A stretch of 64,000 nt of DNA, from contig NZ_JACHCZ010000005.1 of assembly GCF_014207255.1 (NCBI RefSeq), positions 62,001 through 126,000 of the forward strand. The letters are read 5' to 3'. This document shows, one piece after another, positions 16,040-24,053 of the stretch. The notes beneath the pieces are model-generated. The model did no database searches and was not told where the DNA came from. It worked only from the letters and a program-made list of their open reading frames with translations. The stretch's first letter is position 1, and every line of letters starts with the position of its first letter. Source of the stretch: Pseudomonas sp. JAI120 (GTDB lineage: Bacteria > Pseudomonadota > Gammaproteobacteria > Pseudomonadales > Pseudomonadaceae). The translations under genes were made by a program, and so were the position numbers.

Positions 16040-19000
16040 ATGCCGCAGTTCTTTATTGACCGCCCGATCTTCGCCTGGGTGGTCGCCCTTTTTATCCTGC
16101 TGGCCGGCTTGCTGGCCATCCCGCAATTGCCGGTGGCCCAGTACCCCAACGTCGCGCCGCCGAAGGTGGAAATCTACGCAGTGTACCCGGGCGCCTCGGC
16201 CCAGACCCTGGATGAAAGCGTGGTCAGCCTGATCGAGCAGGAGCTCAACGGCGCCGATCACCTGCTGTATTTCGAATCCCAGAGCAGTCTCGGCTCGGCG
16301 ACGATTACCGCCACGTTCCAGCCCGGCACCAACCCGGAAATGGCCCAGGTGGATGTGCAAAACCGCCTCAAGGCGGTGGAGCCGCGCCTGCCCCAGGCCG
16401 TGACCCAGCAGGGTTTGCAGGTGGAGAAAGTCTCCGCCGGCTTCCTGCTGCTGGTCACCCTTACCTCCAGCGACGGCAAGCTCGACGACGTGGCGCTCAG
16501 CGATTACCTGGCCCGCAACGTGATGAACGAGCTCAAGCGCCTGGACGGGGTGGGCAAGGCGCAGTTGTATGGCGCCGAACGCGCCATGCGCATCTGGATC
16601 GACCCGCAGAAGCTGATCGGCTTCAACCTCACACCGGCCGACGTGAACGCCGCGATCAGTGCGCAGAACGCCCAGGTGTCGGCCGGCAGCATCGGCGACT
16701 TGCCGGGCACCAGGACCCAGGAAATTACCGCCGCGATCCTGGTCAAGGGCCAGTTGTCCACGCCGGCGGAATTCGCCGATATCGTACTCAAGGCCAACCC
16801 GGACGGCTCCACCGTGCGCATCGGCGATGTGGCGCGGGTAGAAGTGGGCAGCCAGGAATACCAGTTTTCCACGCGCCTGAACGGTAAACCGTCCACCGCC
16901 GTCAGCGTGCAACTGGCGCCGGGGGCCAATGCGCTCAACACCGCGACCCTGGTGCGGGCGAAGATGGACGAGCTGTCGCGCTATTTCCCGGCCAATGTGG
17001 AATACAAGATCCCGTACGACACCTCGCCGTTCGTCAAGGTCTCGATCACCAAGGTGGTCTACACCCTGCTCGAAGCGATGGCGCTGGTGTTTGCGGTGAT
17101 GTTCCTGTTCCTGCAGAACGTGCGCTACACGCTGATCCCGACGCTGGTGGTGCCGATCGCGCTGATGGGCACCTTCGCCACCATGCTGTTGCTGGGCTTC
17201 TCGATCAACGTGCTGACCATGTTCGGCATGGTGCTGGCCATCGGCATCCTGGTGGACGATGCAATTGTGGTGGTGGAGAACGTCGAGCGGATCATGGTCA
17301 CCGAGGGCCTGTCGCCCAAGGACGCGACGAAAAAAGCCATGGGCCAGATCACCGGCGCCATCGTCGGCATTACCCTGGTGCTGGTCGCGGTGTTCCTGCC
17401 GATGGCGTTCATGGCCGGGTCGGTGGGGGTGATCTACCAGCAGTTCTCGCTGTCGATGGCCACCTCGATCCTGTTCTCGGCGTTCCTTGCCCTGACCTTG
17501 ACCCCGGCCCTGTGCGCCACCCTGCTCAAGCCGATTGCCAAGGGGGAGCACCATGCCAAGGGCGGGTTCTTCGGCTGGTTCAACAAGCGCTTCGAGCAGC
17601 TCACCGAGCGTTACGAAGGCTGGGTCGCCTATGCGCTCAAGCGCAGCGGCCGTTACCTGCTGATCTACCTGCTATTGCTGGTGGGCCTGGGGCTGATGTT
17701 CAGCCGCCTGCCCGCCTCGTTCCTGCCGGTGGAAGACCAGGGCTACACCATCACCGACATCCAGCTGCCGCCGGGTGCGAGCAAGAACCGCACGGTGCAG
17801 GTGGCCGAGCAGATCGAAGCGCACAACGCCGGTGAGCCTGGGGTGGGTGACACCACCATGATCATGGGTTTCAGCTTCTCCGGCTCCGGGCAAAACGCCG
17901 CGCTGGCGTTTACTACGCTCAAGGACTGGTCGGAACGCGGCAGCGATGACTCCGCCGCCTCGATTGCCGACCGCGCCAACATGGCCTTCAGCGAGCTCAA
18001 GGACGCGATCGCCTATACGGTCCTGCCGCCTCCCGTGGATGGCCTGGGCACCTCCAGCGGTTTCGAGTTCCGCCTGCAGGACCGCGGCGGTGTTGGCCAT
18101 GCCGCGCTGATGGCGGCACGTACCGAATTGCTCGCCGCTGCCGAGAAAAGCCCGATCCTGACCAACGTGCGCGAAAGTGCCCTGGCCGAGGCGCCGCAAG
18201 TGCAGCTTGAGGTCGACCGCAAGCAGGCCAACGCGCTGGGTGTCTCGTTTGCGGATGTGGGCAATGTGCTGTCTTCCGCCATCGGCTCGGCCTATGTCAA
18301 CGACTTCCCTAACCAGGGCCGCATGCAGCGGGTGGTGGTGCAGGCCGAAGGTGACCAGCGCAGCCAGGTGGCGGATTTGATGAAGATCCACGTGCGCAAC
18401 AAGGCCGGGGAGATGGTGCCGCTGTCGGCATTCGTTGTCGCCAAATGGACCCAGGGCCCGGCACAACTGACGCGCTACAACGGCTACCCCGCCATCGCCA
18501 TTTCCGGCGAGGCGGCACCGGGGCATAGCACCGGTGAGGCGATGGAAGAAATCCAGCGCCTGGTCAGCCAACTGCCTGCAGGCCTGGGCCAGGAGTGGAC
18601 GGGATTGTCATTGCAGGAACGTCTGTCCGGCTCACAGGCGCCAATACTGCTGGGCCTGTCGCTGCTGATCGTGTTCCTGTGCCTGGCGGCGCTGTATGAA
18701 AGCTGGTCGATCCCGACGTCGGTGCTGCTGGTGGTGCCGCTGGGCGTGCTCGGCGCGGTGCTGGCGGTGACTTTGCGGGGCATGCCCAACGATGTGTTTT
18801 TCAAGGTCGGCCTGATCACCATCATCGGTTTGTCGGCGAAGAACGCGATCCTGATCATCGAGTTCGCCAAGGACCTGTACGACCAGGGCGAAGACCTGAT
18901 CGACGCCACCCTGAAAGCCGCACGACTCCGGTTGCGGCCGATCATCATGACCTCGCTGGCGTTTATTCTCGGCGTGGTGCCATTGGCGATTGCCACCGGT

Positions 19001-19144
19001 GCCAGTTCGGCGAGCCAGCAGGCGATTGGTACCGGGGTGATCGGCGGGATGATCACCGCAACCTTGGCGGTGGTGTTTGTGCCGGTGTTCTTTGTAGTGG
19101 TGATGAAGTTGACAAAGCGTAAGGTTGCGATCAACAAGTCCTGA
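16040..19144 (+). CDS. HAE1-family RND multidrug efflux pump
   Basis: A 1034-residue inner-membrane proton/drug antiporter of the AcrB/MexB/MexY type. It starts MPQFFIDRPIFAWVVALFIL; transmembrane helix 4 carries the proton-relay pair Asp-Asp in GILVDDAIVVVENVER, and the second half repeats the fold (GLITIIGLSAKNAILIIEFA). Two large periplasmic loops form the porter and docking domains. ATG at 16040 with AAGGA 9 bases upstream is preferred to TTG at 16034. Two-gene operon without an outer-membrane factor and with a divergent two-component system, as in MexXY/ParRS-like arrangements. Substrates cannot be read from sequence. Confidence 0.92.
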   Translation: MPQFFIDRPIFAWVVALFILLAGLLAIPQLPVAQYPNVAPPKVEIYAVYPGASAQTLDESVVSLIEQELNGADHLLYFESQSSLGSATITATFQPGTNPEMAQVDVQNRLKAVEPRLPQAVTQQGLQVEKVSAGFLLLVTLTSSDGKLDDVALSDYLARNVMNELKRLDGVGKAQLYGAERAMRIWIDPQKLIGFNLTPADVNAAISAQNAQVSAGSIGDLPGTRTQEITAAILVKGQLSTPAEFADIVLKANPDGSTVRIGDVARVEVGSQEYQFSTRLNGKPSTAVSVQLAPGANALNTATLVRAKMDELSRYFPANVEYKIPYDTSPFVKVSITKVVYTLLEAMALVFAVMFLFLQNVRYTLIPTLVVPIALMGTFATMLLLGFSINVLTMFGMVLAIGILVDDAIVVVENVERIMVTEGLSPKDATKKAMGQITGAIVGITLVLVAVFLPMAFMAGSVGVIYQQFSLSMATSILFSAFLALTLTPALCATLLKPIAKGEHHAKGGFFGWFNKRFEQLTERYEGWVAYALKRSGRYLLIYLLLLVGLGLMFSRLPASFLPVEDQGYTITDIQLPPGASKNRTVQVAEQIEAHNAGEPGVGDTTMIMGFSFSGSGQNAALAFTTLKDWSERGSDDSAASIADRANMAFSELKDAIAYTVLPPPVDGLGTSSGFEFRLQDRGGVGHAALMAARTELLAAAEKSPILTNVRESALAEAPQVQLEVDRKQANALGVSFADVGNVLSSAIGSAYVNDFPNQGRMQRVVVQAEGDQRSQVADLMKIHVRNKAGEMVPLSAFVVAKWTQGPAQLTRYNGYPAIAISGEAAPGHSTGEAMEEIQRLVSQLPAGLGQEWTGLSLQERLSGSQAPILLGLSLLIVFLCLAALYESWSIPTSVLLVVPLGVLGAVLAVTLRGMPNDVFFKVGLITIIGLSAKNAILIIEFAKDLYDQGEDLIDATLKAARLRLRPIIMTSLAFILGVVPLAIATGASSASQQAIGTGVIGGMITATLAVVFVPVFFVVVMKLTKRKVAINKS

Positions 19145-19175
19145 ATCACTTATATCTTTTAGGTCTGAAGAAGCA

Positions 19176-19211
19176 CATTTCAAGACTGTCATATTTGACA
19201 GTTTTGAAATG
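19176..19211. terminator. Long hairpin downstream of the RND pump gene
   Basis: CATTTCAAGACTGTCA and TGACAGTTTTGAAATG pair over 16 bases with one G-T mismatch and a 4-base loop TATT. It starts 32 bases after the pump stop codon. No T-run follows, so it could equally be an mRNA-stabilising structure or an operator for the next gene. Confidence 0.45.
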
Positions 19212-19306
19212 TTCAACATTGCTCTAAGCTGCTCTGGCGCGTAATAACCCAGTGCCATGCGGGTCCAGTTACGTCACTCATTCAAAACCAAGTAGAGGGT
19301 TTTAAA

Positions 19307-19738
19307 ATGACGACTGACAACAATCAATATAAGGGCAGTATTACCGCCGATACCACGCTAACTAAAAATTTCAGCGCGACGGAAGTCATGATGTCGCGGT
19401 ACTCATCAACCGATGGTGCTGTGTTGGCGGTGAGGGGCGATGACGCTGACTGGGATGGAAATTTTCTCGTCCTTTTAATACCAGTCCAAAATCAGACTTC
19501 AGGATCACTTGAGGTATCCGAATCTTATGAGCGCAACAAAGCTCGCATTCACTTTAATCGTTTTTTGGGTGGAGAAGAACCTGTCCGTGGATATGCGCAG
19601 AGCGGGAAAATCACATTTGAATATGATCAGCAAGGCAATACCGTGAACGGCACTGGCCACTTCAAGGTTCGATCTGATGACTTGGGCCACGAGTACACAT
19701 TTGAAAAGCTGGAGTTCTCAGTTCAGCCCGTCAAATAA
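19307..19738 (+). CDS. Hypothetical protein of 143 residues
   Basis: I do not recognise this protein. It is soluble, acidic, Ser/Thr/Asn-rich and has no signal peptide or membrane segment. Alternating hydrophobic residues suggest an all-beta fold, with strands such as GNFLVLLIPVQ, RIHFNRFL, GKITFEYDQ and EYTFEKLEFSV. Base composition is visibly poorer in G+C than the neighbours and the codons are less biased, which hints at acquisition by transfer. ATG at 19307 is preceded by a weak AGAGGG. It stands alone between the RND operon and a DUF1345 gene. Confidence 0.65.
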   Translation: MTTDNNQYKGSITADTTLTKNFSATEVMMSRYSSTDGAVLAVRGDDADWDGNFLVLLIPVQNQTSGSLEVSESYERNKARIHFNRFLGGEEPVRGYAQSGKITFEYDQQGNTVNGTGHFKVRSDDLGHEYTFEKLEFSVQPVK

Positions 19739-19814
19739 CCGCTTCGGTGCGTCACCTGCCACAATCACACACTATCATGGAGTTCCCTCTGTTTTTGTGT
19801 GAATACGCTATAGT

Positions 19815-19838
19815 GGCTCCCCTGTCTTTCGGGGAGCC
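19815..19838 (+). promoter_or_regulatory. Hairpin that buries the ribosome-binding site
   Basis: GGCTCCCC (19815-19822) pairs perfectly with GGGGAGCC (19831-19838) over an 8-base loop. The second arm contains the only good Shine-Dalgarno sequence (GGGGAG), 3 bases from the hairpin end and just before ATG 19842. Translation of the DUF1345 gene may therefore be gated by RNA structure. Confidence 0.5.
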
Positions 19839-19841
19839 TCT

Positions 19842-20483
19842 ATGCCTTTCCTTGCCCGCACCCACCCTCGCCTCTCCGCCGCCGCCGTGCTCGGCCTTGT
19901 CATAGGCATCCTGGCACCCGCCGACACCCTCGCCAGCAAAATCCTCATTGGCTGGAACGCCGGAGTCTGGACTTACCTGGTGCTGATGCTGTGGCTGACC
20001 AGCCGTGCCAGGGCCGACGATGTAAAGCGCATCGCCGAAATCGAGGACGAGAACGCCGGGCTGGTGCTGTTCACCGTGTGCATCGCCGCCATCGCGAGCC
20101 TCGCCACCATCACCTTCGAACTGGTGGGCAGCAAAGACCTGGCCACTTCCGAGCGCCTGCTGCACTACGGGTTCACCGGGTTGACGGTGATCGGTTCCTG
20201 GCTGTTGATCGGGGTGATTTTCAGCGTGCATTACGCCCGCCTGTATTACACCTGGAACGGCAAGGAACCGGCGCTGCGTTTCGCCGAAGGGCTGTTGACG
20301 CCGAACTACTGGGACTTCCTGTATTTCTCCTTCACCATCGGCGTGGCGGTGCAAACCTCTGACGTCGGCGTCGCCACGCGCGGCATGCGCAAGGTGGTGC
20401 TGGGGCAGTCACTGATCGGCTTTTTGTTCAATACAGCGATCCTGGGGTTCTCGATCAACATCGCCGCCGGGCTGTTCAGCTAG
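19842..20483 (+). CDS. DUF1345 membrane protein
   Basis: A 213-residue inner-membrane protein with about five hydrophobic helices (around residues 11-28, 36-52, 72-92, 108-130 and 185-207). It has the DUF1345 signature: the HYGFTGLTVIGSWLLIGVIFSVHYARLYY-type helix and the following NYWDFLYFSFTIGVAVQTSDV segment. Function is unknown. The ATG at 19842 is the only sensible start, and its ribosome-binding site is inside a stable hairpin. Monocistronic by spacing. Confidence 0.85.
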   Translation: MPFLARTHPRLSAAAVLGLVIGILAPADTLASKILIGWNAGVWTYLVLMLWLTSRARADDVKRIAEIEDENAGLVLFTVCIAAIASLATITFELVGSKDLATSERLLHYGFTGLTVIGSWLLIGVIFSVHYARLYYTWNGKEPALRFAEGLLTPNYWDFLYFSFTIGVAVQTSDVGVATRGMRKVVLGQSLIGFLFNTAILGFSINIAAGLFS

Positions 20484-20555
20484 GCTGCACAAACCTTCTA
20501 GACGCAATGGCGCCGGCAGACGCTAATACCCTTACACATAGCATGCTGGTGTTTT

Positions 20556-21395
20556 ATGGCCGCGCACAATTGGATCGACTTGTCCCAGGACGCCGACACC
20601 GGCATCGAGACCCTGCGCGCGCATTTCGAGGGTCACGCCTACGACCCCCACTGGCATGACAGCTATCTGGTCGGCGTCACCGAACAAGGGGTGCAGCAAT
20701 TCAACTGCCGCCGCACCCGGCACAACAGCGTACCGGGCCAGGTGTTCCTGGTAGAGCCTGGCGAACTGCATGACGGCGACGCGCCCACTGCGGACGGCTT
20801 TACCTACCACATGCTGTACCTCGACCCGCAGTGGCTGGCGCGGGAAGTGAGTGCGGTATTCGAAGAGGCGCCCCTCAACAGTCAACTGGGGTTTGCCAGC
20901 ACCGTGACCAGCGACCCGCGCCTGGCCCTGGCCACCAGCCGTGCGTTCCAGACCCTGCACAGCGGCGAACTGCGCATCGTGCGCCAGCGCGCCATGGACC
21001 AATTGCTGGAGCGCCTTACCGCCCAACTCCAATGGCGCACCCGCTACCGTGAAGACCCGAGCTTGCCGCTGGTGGCCTATAAGGCGCGGGACTACCTGCA
21101 TGCCCACCTGCAGCAAGACGTGGGCATGGACGAACTGGCCTTGACGTGCGGCGTCGACCGCTTTCGCCTGACCCGCGCCTTCAAGAGCGCCTTCGGCCTG
21201 CCGCCCCATGCCTACCTGGTGCAACTGCGCCTGGCCCGCGCCCGGCATTTACTGGCTAAGGGTGAACAACCGGCAGACGTGGCGATTGCCCTGGGCTTTG
21301 CCGACCAGAGCCATCTGGGCCGCTGGTTCATCCGCGCTTACGGCCTCACGCCCGCCGCGTACCGCAAGCGCTGCTCAAATCTTCCAGACAGGTAA
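20556..21395 (+). CDS. AraC-family transcriptional regulator
   Basis: A 279-residue regulator with an N-terminal AraC-like cupin (H-x-H-x-Y type: YDPHWHDSYLVGV, then FLVEPGELHDG, residues about 25-75) and a C-terminal double helix-turn-helix (DVGMDELALTCGVDRFRLTR and QPADVAIALGFADQSHLGRW, with the final GLTPAAYRK). It lies 54 bases upstream of a LysE-family exporter gene on the same strand, an arrangement typical for an amino-acid-responsive activator and its exporter. The ligand is unknown. Confidence 0.87.
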   Translation: MAAHNWIDLSQDADTGIETLRAHFEGHAYDPHWHDSYLVGVTEQGVQQFNCRRTRHNSVPGQVFLVEPGELHDGDAPTADGFTYHMLYLDPQWLAREVSAVFEEAPLNSQLGFASTVTSDPRLALATSRAFQTLHSGELRIVRQRAMDQLLERLTAQLQWRTRYREDPSLPLVAYKARDYLHAHLQQDVGMDELALTCGVDRFRLTRAFKSAFGLPPHAYLVQLRLARARHLLAKGEQPADVAIALGFADQSHLGRWFIRAYGLTPAAYRKRCSNLPDR

Positions 21396-21449
21396 GGCGC
21401 CGGCTTGTGAAGATCGACTCCATCGATTGGTTTACCGGAGTCCCCCGCC

Positions 21450-22049
21450 ATGCTGTCCACCTTGCTGCCGTTCATGCTGTTCGCCTTCGTCGCCTCCATC
21501 ACACCCGGCCCCACTAACATTCTGGTGCTGAGCAACAGCGCCCGCTACGGGTTCAAAGCCGCCCTGCCAATCATCCTCGGAGCCTGCACCGGGGCGGCCG
21601 GGCTCGTGCTCCTGGTGGGGGCCGGGTTTGGCCAGTCGCTGGTACACCTGCCCAAGGTGCAAAGCGCCATGCAGTGGGCCGGCGTCGCCTGGTTGAGTTA
21701 CCTGGCCTGGCAGATCTTCCGTGCCCCCCCTCAGGTCATCGAAGTGGATGCAGGCCAAAAGCCTCTGGGGCTGATCGGCGCTGCCAGCCTGCAATTGATC
21801 AACCCCAAGACGTGGATGATGGCGTTGGCGGTGGTCAGCGTATTTGCCGGTAATGGTGAGCAGCGCCAAAGCCAGGTGGTGTACCTGTCCCTGGTGTTTT
21901 TCCTGATATCGATGCCCTGCCTGGGCACCTGGGCGCTGTTGGGGGTGGGGTCTGCGCGGGTGTTTCGTTCGCCCAAGGCCATGCAGCGTGTTAACCGAAG
22001 CATGGCCCTGCTGCTGTTGGCGGCGGCGTGGTTGGGCATGCTCGTCTGA
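21450..22049 (+). CDS. LysE-family amino acid exporter
   Basis: A 199-residue inner-membrane protein with six hydrophobic helices. The start MLSTLLPFMLFAFVASITPGPTNIL carries the SxTPGPN-like signature of the RhtB/LysE superfamily, and the LINPKTWMMALAVVSVF segment in helix 4 is equally typical. Family members export amino acids or homoserine lactones. Likely activated by the AraC-type regulator encoded upstream. Confidence 0.87.
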   Translation: MLSTLLPFMLFAFVASITPGPTNILVLSNSARYGFKAALPIILGACTGAAGLVLLVGAGFGQSLVHLPKVQSAMQWAGVAWLSYLAWQIFRAPPQVIEVDAGQKPLGLIGAASLQLINPKTWMMALAVVSVFAGNGEQRQSQVVYLSLVFFLISMPCLGTWALLGVGSARVFRSPKAMQRVNRSMALLLLAAAWLGMLV

Positions 22050-22112
22050 GCACACCGATCATCTATCTTTGTCCTACAGCTTCTTGACGACTTTCCTACT
22101 TTAGTGGTTTCC

Positions 22113-22126
22113 TGAAACCGGTTTCA
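22113..22126. promoter_or_regulatory. PtxS operator upstream of ptxS
   Basis: TGAAACCGGTTTCA is a perfect 14-base palindrome and identical to the one at 23244-23257. This is the known PtxS binding sequence. Its place 27 bases before the ptxS start codon implies autoregulation. Confidence 0.9.
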
Positions 22127-22152
22127 GTCATTCCAATAAAAATAGAAGGTCG

Positions 22153-23178
22153 ATGACCGTGAACAACTTTTCTGCCGCCCAGCGCAGCCGCGTGACCATG
22201 CTCGACGTCGCCGAGCACGCCGGCGTATCCAAGGCCAGCGTGTCGCGCTTTATCGGCGAAGACCGCGCCCTGCTCTCCGATGCCATCGCCCTGCGCATCG
22301 AACAAGCCATCGAACAACTCGGCTACCGCCCCAACCAGATGGCCCGCGGGTTGAAACGTGGCCGCACGCGCTTGATCGGCATGCTGGTGGCCGATATCCG
22401 CAACCCCTACTCCATTGCCGTGATGCACGGCGTCGAAACCGCCTGCCGCCGGCACGGCTACAGCCTGGTGGTCTGCAACACCGACCGCGATGACGAACAG
22501 GAGCGCCAACACCTGGCGGCGCTGCGCTCCTACAACATCGAAGGGCTGATCGTGAACACCCTCGGCCATCACCTCGACCAATTGCTGGAACTGCAACGGG
22601 AAATGCCTCTGGTGCTGGTGGACCGCAAGGTCGAGCCGCTGCACAGCGACCTGGTGGGGCTGGATAACCCGGCGGCGGTGCGCATGGCGGTGGAGCACCT
22701 GGAACAGCAGGGTTACCGCGAGGTGTTGCTGGTGAGTGAGGCCTGCGATGGCACCAGTTCACGGCAGGAACGCCTGGACAGCTTCAAGGGCGAAATTGCC
22801 CGGCACCCGGCGCTGACCGGCGCGGTGCTGGAGCTCGATGATGCGCTGGAACAACGCCTGCAAGCCTTTCTCGCCAAACCCGGCCCCAAGGCCCTGTTCT
22901 GCGCCAACGGCATCGCCGCGCTGGCCTGCACCCGTGCGCTCAAGGCGCTGGACTGCAACCTGTTCGACGACGTGGGGTTGATCGCCCTGGATGACCTGGA
23001 CTGGTACCCGCTGGTGGGCAACGGCATTACCGCCCTCGCCCAACCCACCGAAGCGATTGGCGCCAGTGCGTTCGATTGCCTGCTCAAGCGGTTGCGCGGT
23101 GACACCGAACCGACCCGCACCCTGGATTTTTTGCCCCAGTTGATCATCCGAGGCTCAACCCAGCGCCCCTACACGTAG
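22153..23178 (+). CDS. ptxS: LacI-family repressor PtxS
   Basis: A 341-residue regulator: a LacI helix-turn-helix at about residues 16-36 (MLDVAEHAGVSKASVSRFI), the hinge with AR/L (NQMARGLKRGRTRLIGML), and a periplasmic-binding-protein-like sensor domain. PtxS represses the 2-ketogluconate genes and is released by 2-ketogluconate. Start ATG at 22153 follows GAAGG; the CCAATAAAAATAG upstream is A-rich. The two identical PtxS palindromes at 22113 and 23244 and the kgu genes directly downstream make the assignment firm. Confidence 0.93.
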   Translation: MTVNNFSAAQRSRVTMLDVAEHAGVSKASVSRFIGEDRALLSDAIALRIEQAIEQLGYRPNQMARGLKRGRTRLIGMLVADIRNPYSIAVMHGVETACRRHGYSLVVCNTDRDDEQERQHLAALRSYNIEGLIVNTLGHHLDQLLELQREMPLVLVDRKVEPLHSDLVGLDNPAAVRMAVEHLEQQGYREVLLVSEACDGTSSRQERLDSFKGEIARHPALTGAVLELDDALEQRLQAFLAKPGPKALFCANGIAALACTRALKALDCNLFDDVGLIALDDLDWYPLVGNGITALAQPTEAIGASAFDCLLKRLRGDTEPTRTLDFLPQLIIRGSTQRPYT

Positions 23179-23210
23179 CCGCTGTCGAGCCTTGGCGAGG
23201 CTGCGGTTAC
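23175..23210. repeat. REP-like palindrome between ptxS and kguE
   Basis: GTAGCCGC pairs with GCGGTTAC and an inner AGCC pairs with GGCT, of the form gtagccgctgtcgagcc...ggcgaggctgcgg that recurs in fluorescent pseudomonads. It overlaps the ptxS stop codon and probably ends its transcript. Confidence 0.6.
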
Positions 23211-23243
23211 GGCAGAGTCGACTGGACATTCAACGTCAAAAAA

Positions 23244-23257
23244 TGAAACCGGTTTCA
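23244..23257. promoter_or_regulatory. PtxS operator upstream of kguE
   Basis: TGAAACCGGTTTCA, identical to the operator of ptxS, lies 13 bases before the kguE start codon, so it overlaps the 5' untranslated region or promoter of the kguEKTD operon. Confidence 0.9.
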
Positions 23258-23263
23258 GAGGTA

Positions 23264-23271
23264 AACAACAA
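23264..23271 (+). promoter_or_regulatory. Candidate Hfq/Crc catabolite-repression site at the kguE start
   Basis: The sequence AACAACAA runs into the ATG of kguE and fits the AAnAAnAA motif (CA motif) recognised by Hfq with Crc on mRNAs of secondary carbon sources in Pseudomonas. Location at the translation start is as expected; binding is inferred. Confidence 0.5.
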
Positions 23272-24053
23272 TGCACAAATACCCCGTTTCCATCAGCCTT
23301 TCCAGCTACGGCGCCGACCTGGTCCGCCAGCAAGGCCAATTGAGTTTTGTCGAATTGCTGGCCGCCGCCGGTGCCCAGCGCATCGAGTGGCGCGAAGAAC
23401 TGCTGACCGTTGAGCAACCCGCCGAATTGGCCCAGGCCGCCGCCGCACAGGGCCTGGAGTGCGTATTTTCATCGCCGCTTGAATTGTGGATCGCCGGCCG
23501 CGCCCAGCCGAATGCCGAACTGAACGCCACCCTCGACCGTGCCCAGGCCTTTGGTGCGCGCTGGCTGAAAGTCTCCCTCGGTTATTTCACCGACACCAAT
23601 GACCTGGAAAGCCTGCACGCCCTGCTCGCTCGCCACCCGGTCAAGCTCTTGGTGGAAAACGACCAGACCCTGCACGGCGGGCGCATTGAGCCGATGCAGC
23701 GTTTCTTCACTGAAGTCGAGCGCCTGGGCCTGCCGGTGAAGATGACCTTCGATATCGGCAACTGGCAGTGGCAGGACCAATCCGCGTTGACCGCCGCACG
23801 CCTGCTGGGCCGACACGTCGACTACCTGCACTGCAAGGCTGTGGCGCGCCGCGCAGACGGCAAGCTGGTAGCGCTGCCGCCCGGCGCCACCGACCTGCAT
23901 CTGTGGGAACAACTGCTCAAGCACATGACTCAAGGCATTACACGGGCGGTGGAATTTCCGCTGCAGGGCGATGACCTGGTCGACGTCACTGCGCAACAAG
24001 TGGCGGCCCTCGCCCTCCTTGGCCAACCTCGTGGGGAGAATGCCCATGTCTGA
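23271..24053 (+). CDS. kguE: KguE, sugar phosphate isomerase/epimerase-like protein
   Basis: A 260-residue TIM-barrel protein of the xylose-isomerase-like family (AP endonuclease 2 fold). Conserved blocks include the metal-ligand region KLLVENDQTLHGGRIEPM (Glu), KMTFDIGNWQWQ (Asp) and VDYLHCKAV (His). It is the first gene of the 2-ketogluconate operon; its exact step is not established, since kinase and reductase alone complete the pathway. Its end overlaps kguK by 8 bases. It carries the PtxS operator and a CA motif at its 5' end. Confidence 0.9.
   Translation: MHKYPVSISLSSYGADLVRQQGQLSFVELLAAAGAQRIEWREELLTVEQPAELAQAAAAQGLECVFSSPLELWIAGRAQPNAELNATLDRAQAFGARWLKVSLGYFTDTNDLESLHALLARHPVKLLVENDQTLHGGRIEPMQRFFTEVERLGLPVKMTFDIGNWQWQDQSALTAARLLGRHVDYLHCKAVARRADGKLVALPPGATDLHLWEQLLKHMTQGITRAVEFPLQGDDLVDVTAQQVAALALLGQPRGENAHV

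Noticed and set aside
16031..17554. A 507-residue minus-strand frame inside the RND pump gene, and a 395-residue one inside the adaptor gene (14837-16024)
   Set aside because: Both are codon-shadow frames opposite clearly coding genes with conserved motifs.
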